A stretch of 8,714 bases of DNA from assembly GCA_947631755.1 (NCBI GenBank), contig CANRMO010000097.1:1-8714 (forward strand), given 5' to 3'. The notes under the pieces are model-generated. The model saw nothing but the letters and a program-made list of their open reading frames with translations. It did no database searches and was not told the DNA's origin. A program made the position numbers and the translations under genes. The stretch comes from an uncultured Lachnospiraceae bacterium (GTDB taxonomy: Bacteria > Bacillota > Clostridia > Lachnospirales > Lachnospiraceae). Below, piece after piece: positions 7,065 to 8,714 of this stretch; within the stretch, counting starts at the first letter, position 1; each line of letters begins with the position of its first letter.

Positions 7065-7139
7065 ATTTGATATACTAAGTTATAAAATAGTTGCAGTGTC
7101 CCAAGCTGCGGATACTATAAAATGAATGGAGAATTACTT

Positions 7140-7957
7140 ATGCCTTGTATTTATGCCCATGAGTCTTTCGGCAAAAAAGTGGCAGAGCTGCTGCCGGAAG
7201 AACTGCAGAACACAATAAAAAAACATCAGAAAGAATTCCGTGCTGGTTTACAGGGACCGGATTTTCTGTTTTTCCATCACCCCATGTTTCGCTTTCGCAC
7301 AAACCAGCTTGGCTACTGGCAGCACAGCCAGCCCATCTGCAAATATTTAAAGCAGCTCATCCCCATTATCCAGAGAGAGGGAACCGATTCCGGGTATATG
7401 CCTATACCCTCGGTTTTCTCTGCCATTATATGCTGGACAGCGAATGTCACACATATGTGATCCCGCTCTCCAAAAAACCCGGGTACAACCATCTGGCCGT
7501 CGAAAATGAATTTGACCGCCATCTTCTGCGCAAAGACGGATACCGGCCGGTCACATACCCGGTATGGAAACTGATCGACGCCAGTTCCTCTGTGGTGAAA
7601 GCGATCCACAAAGCTTATGAGCCGTTTCGCATCTCCGAAAAACATATCCGGGAATCTCTGACAGGTATGCAATTCTACAAGCGTCTTTTAACGAGCGGAA
7701 AGAGCCTGAAACGTGTGCTGATCCGTCTCTGTATGCGCATTTCCACCAGATATGATGACCTGGAGGGACACATGATGGATCTGCGCCCTAAAAAATATGC
7801 GCCGCAGACAAATCAGACACTTCAGTCCATTTTTAACAAAACGATTCCCGCCACCCGGGACATCATACAGGATTTCCACCTCAGCGTGACTACAGGGAAA
7901 CCGCTGAACCCGCGGTTCTCCTGCAATTTTAAGAGCAATACGCCGTCCCATACGTAA
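7140..7957 (+). pseudogene. Zinc-dependent phospholipase C family protein, frameshifted
   Basis: Two adjacent reading frames together encode one protein of about 272 aa. The first part (from 7140) begins MPCIYAHESFGKKVAELLP and has GPDFLFFHHP. The second part carries YAYTLGFLCHYMLDSECHTYV and HLAVENEFDRHLL. Allowing one extra base in the TTCCGGG run at 7388-7394 joins them as GTDS-RVYAYTLGF. In the joined protein the residues H7, D41, H62, H96, D100, H104, H118 and E122 follow the order of the zinc ligands of the PLC/Zn_dep_PLPC family. No signal peptide is visible, so it is probably cytoplasmic like many clostridial relatives. The start at 7140 is chosen because GGAG lies eight bases upstream at 7128-7131; an in-frame ATG at 7122 has no such site. 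As given, the first frame stops at 7460, before the remaining zinc ligands can be made. The downstream part shows no further damage, so the break is either recent or an error in the sequence. Confidence 0.8.
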
Positions 7958-7963
7958 TAGTAT

Positions 7964-7983
7964 CATTGTTCCGGCCATTGTTC
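7964..7983. repeat. 8-bp direct repeat CATTGTTC, 12-bp period
   Basis: CATTGTTC occurs at 7964-7971 and again at 7976-7983, four bases apart, in the roughly 100-bp gap between the phospholipase-like gene and the reductase gene. Spacing of about one helical turn would suit a tandem regulator site for the downstream gene, but chance is possible. I found no convincing -35/-10 pair in this gap; TATGAC (8017-8022) and AATAAT (8023-8028) are the only -10-like sequences. Confidence 0.3.
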
Positions 7984-8059
7984 AATAAAAATTTTTTGGC
8001 GCCGGACAGTCGGTTTTATGACAATAATAGCAATCACAGACAATGAAGGGGGATTTATC

Positions 8060-8714
8060 ATGGCAAAAGACTATCTCACAGAATTTCTTCCCGATCTGGA
8101 GGAATTCCGCGAAAAAACAATGAAATTTCACAATGGGGACATGACTGTCCCGGAGTATAAAGGTTTTTCCGGGGGCTTTGGCAGCTATGCCGAGCGGGGC
8201 GGCAAAACCCATATGCTGCGGCTGCGCATGGCCGGAGGGCGGCTGACGAAAGACCGCTTGAAGTTCATTGTGAAAACATGTGATAAATATCGTATTAAGA
8301 GAATGAAACTCACTACATGCCAGTCCATCCAGCTCCACAATCTACAGGCCGCTGACCTGTGCGAAATGATCGAGGACGCCTGGAAAGCGGATATGATCTC
8401 TCGCGGAGGCGGCGGAGATTTCCCGCGCAATGTCATGGCCTCCCCTCTCTCGGGCGTGCAAAAGGATGAGTATTTTGACGTGCTGCCTTACGCACAGGCG
8501 GCGGGCGAATATTTGATGGGATTTATCAAGGCGGTAAAATTCCCTCGCAAATTGAAAGTGGGATTTTCCAATTCCCCGGCAAATGAGACCCATGCCACTT
8601 TTCGCGACCTCGGCTTTGTCGCAACGCCGGAGGGACTCTTTGATGTCTATGCCGCCGGAGGCCTCGGCAACAATCCCCGCCTGGGCGTCCGGGTGGCAGA
8701 GGGCATTGATCCGG
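8060..8714 (+). CDS. Nitrite/sulfite reductase family hemoprotein, N-terminal part
   Basis: The first 218 codons of a protein of the siroheme- and iron-sulfur-dependent nitrite/sulfite reductase family (NirA/CysI-like); the gene continues past the right edge. Visible features are the ferredoxin-like half-domain with KGFSGGFGSYAERGG (34-48), MLRLRMAGGRLTKD (52-65), the TTCQSIQLHNL motif (85-95) expected to contact siroheme or substrate, RGGGGDFPRNVMASPLSGV (115-133) and a second conserved block KVGFSNSPANETHA (164-177) followed by AAGGLGNNPRLGV (194-206). The cysteines that bind the 4Fe-4S cluster and siroheme should lie downstream and cannot be checked. The start is set by AAGGGGG seven bases upstream. 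Whether it reduces sulfite, nitrite or something else is open. Confidence 0.88.
   Translation, partial: MAKDYLTEFLPDLEEFREKTMKFHNGDMTVPEYKGFSGGFGSYAERGGKTHMLRLRMAGGRLTKDRLKFIVKTCDKYRIKRMKLTTCQSIQLHNLQAADLCEMIEDAWKADMISRGGGGDFPRNVMASPLSGVQKDEYFDVLPYAQAAGEYLMGFIKAVKFPRKLKVGFSNSPANETHATFRDLGFVATPEGLFDVYAAGGLGNNPRLGVRVAEGIDP

Noticed and set aside
7313..7672. Minus-strand open frame opposite the frameshifted phospholipase gene
   Set aside because: The plus strand carries zinc-ligand motifs of a known family in both halves; the minus frame has none.
7970..8006. TCCGGC / GCCGGA inverted repeat as terminator of the phospholipase gene
   Set aside because: The stem is only 6 bp with a 25-base loop and is not followed by a T-run.

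Overview
The window looks like ordinary chromosomal core sequence from a clostridial Firmicute, most likely Lachnospiraceae. I infer this from the protein sequences (a DUF4321 small membrane protein, QueH, a RpoD start of the MAKKN type, a clostridial primase), the strong GGAGG-type ribosome binding sites and the moderate GC content. No mobile element, CRISPR array, tRNA or rRNA was seen.

Left part (1-4091, minus strand). Reading in the direction of transcription there is a PHP-family phosphoesterase (histidinol-phosphatase-like), a short AT-rich hairpin that may be a terminator, then dgt (dNTP triphosphohydrolase), dnaG (primase) and the first 103 codons of rpoD (major sigma factor). dgt-dnaG-rpoD is a clostridial form of the macromolecular synthesis operon, joining dNTP turnover, replication priming and transcription initiation.

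Middle part (4092-7033). A 144-bp divergent intergenic region carries a good plus-strand promoter and a 9-bp inverted repeat. It drives a two-helix membrane protein of the DUF4321 family. The 3' end of that gene overlaps by 8 bp the 3' end of a converging minus-strand operon pgeF-queH-apbE: a multi-copper-oxidase-fold purine/peptidoglycan-editing enzyme, an iron-sulfur epoxyqueuosine reductase and a lipoprotein flavin transferase.

Right part (7034-8714, plus strand). Divergent from pgeF is a zinc-dependent phospholipase C family gene that is intact at both ends but broken by a one-base frameshift near 7388-7394, so it is a pseudogene or a sequencing error. After about 100 bp containing an 8-bp direct repeat comes the start of a nitrite/sulfite-reductase-family hemoprotein gene that runs off the window.

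I do not see a convincing undescribed system. The points most worth a second look are the single-base frameshift in the phospholipase gene, the inverted repeat in the DUF4321 leader, the unknown role of DUF4321, and the pgeF-queH-apbE gene association.
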